From contig NZ_JBIPKH010000007.1 in NCBI RefSeq assembly GCF_044068625.1, forward strand, positions 1-64,000: 64,000 bases of DNA. The letters run 5' to 3'. This document shows positions 63,636 to 64,000 of this stretch, in pieces. The notes beneath the pieces were generated by a model. That model did not search any database and was not told the DNA's origin. It saw only the letters and a list, made by a program, of their open reading frames with translations. The stretch's first letter is position 1. Every line of letters starts with the position of its first letter. This DNA comes from Desulfurivibrio sp044068625. GTDB taxonomy: Bacteria > Desulfobacterota > Desulfobulbia > Desulfobulbales > Desulfurivibrionaceae. The position numbers and the translations under genes were made by a program.

Positions 63636-63974
63636 ATGAAGAAAATCGAAGCAATTATCAAGCCCTTTAAGCTGGACGCGGTCAAGGAAGCCGTGACCGC
63701 GCTGGGGGTCCACGGCATGACGGTCAGTGAAGTCAAGGGGTTCGGCCGGCAAAAGGGTCACACCGAAATTTACCGGGGGGCCGAGTATGTAGTGGATTTC
63801 GTAGCCAAGGTCAAGGTGGAGATCGTGGTCGAAAGCGAGCGGGCCGAGCAGGTGATGGAAACCATCGTTAAAGCGGCCCGCAACGGCAATATCGGCGACG
63901 GCAAAATCTTTGTCTCGCCGGTGGAGAAGGTTTGCCGGATCCGCACCGGCGAGTTGAACCAGGACGCCATCTGA
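63636..63974 (+). CDS. glnB: Nitrogen regulatory protein P-II
   Basis: P-II trimers sense ATP/ADP, 2-oxoglutarate and glutamine and control nitrogen assimilation. The 112-residue protein begins MKKIEAIIKPFKLDAVKEAV, carries the T-loop EIYRGAEYVVDF with the uridylylation tyrosine Tyr51, and ends with FVSPVEKVCRIRTGE. GlnB and GlnK cannot be told apart without the next gene. It has AAGGAGG in front. Confidence 0.94.
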   Translation: MKKIEAIIKPFKLDAVKEAVTALGVHGMTVSEVKGFGRQKGHTEIYRGAEYVVDFVAKVKVEIVVESERAEQVMETIVKAARNGNIGDGKIFVSPVEKVCRIRTGELNQDAI

Positions 63975-64000
63975 AACCTGAAACGAACAATTTTAAGCAA

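Overview
The window looks like a high-GC chromosomal segment of a Gram-negative, anaerobic Desulfobacterota bacterium, probably of the Desulfobulbales (Desulfurivibrio-like). This is an inference from gene content: a fused EtfB-EtfA next to an iron-sulfur ETF:quinone oxidoreductase, a clostridial/deltaproteobacterial-type ferredoxin, a short N-acetylglutamate synthase, a TorD-like chaperone, a FapA-like protein and a probable selenoprotein. No 16S gene is present to confirm it.

Layout. 1-12.4 kb is a type I-C CRISPR-Cas locus, all on the minus strand: WYL regulator, palindromic operator candidate, BRO-N protein, cas3, cas5, cas8c, HEPN, MNT, cas7, cas4, RhuM-Fic, cas1, cas2, leader, array. 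It is a complete I-C operon carrying three non-cas modules of toxin-antitoxin or antirepressor type, two of them coupled to cas genes by 4-base or longer overlaps. 12.4-16.8 kb is a MacAB-like ABC exporter translationally coupled to the WYL gene. 16.8-31.6 kb is housekeeping: aminotransferase, citrate synthase, thiE, hflKC, tRNA-Leu, ribF, and an argJ/secA/N-acetylglutamate synthase/argS/alr run. 31.7-44.4 kb holds a ferredoxin, a MinD-like ATPase with a spore-photoproduct-lyase-like radical SAM protein, a porin, a FapA/CBS group, an M20 peptidase, MtfA, a periplasmic rhodanese with an in-frame UGA, and a TorD-like chaperone.

44.4-57.2 kb is an island with lower GC at its edge. It carries a 1991-residue secreted multidomain protein, then a tandemly duplicated pair (lipoprotein plus zinc-phospholipase-C-like protein). 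The second, full-length phospholipase-like gene is split by an ISL3-family insertion sequence whose 8-base target duplication can be read exactly; removing the element restores one 924-codon frame. 57.2-64 kb returns to housekeeping: Na/phosphate cotransporter, ETF:QO, fused EtfBA, aat, and glnB behind a sigma-54-like promoter.

Main points for follow-up: (1) HEPN-MNT and RhuM-Fic modules embedded in a type I-C operon behind a WYL-type operator candidate; (2) a periplasmic rhodanese whose frame continues past UGA, with a SECIS-like stem-loop at the right spacing; (3) a duplicated lipoprotein/phospholipase cassette in which one contiguous block spanning the gene junction is diverged while the flanks are nearly identical.
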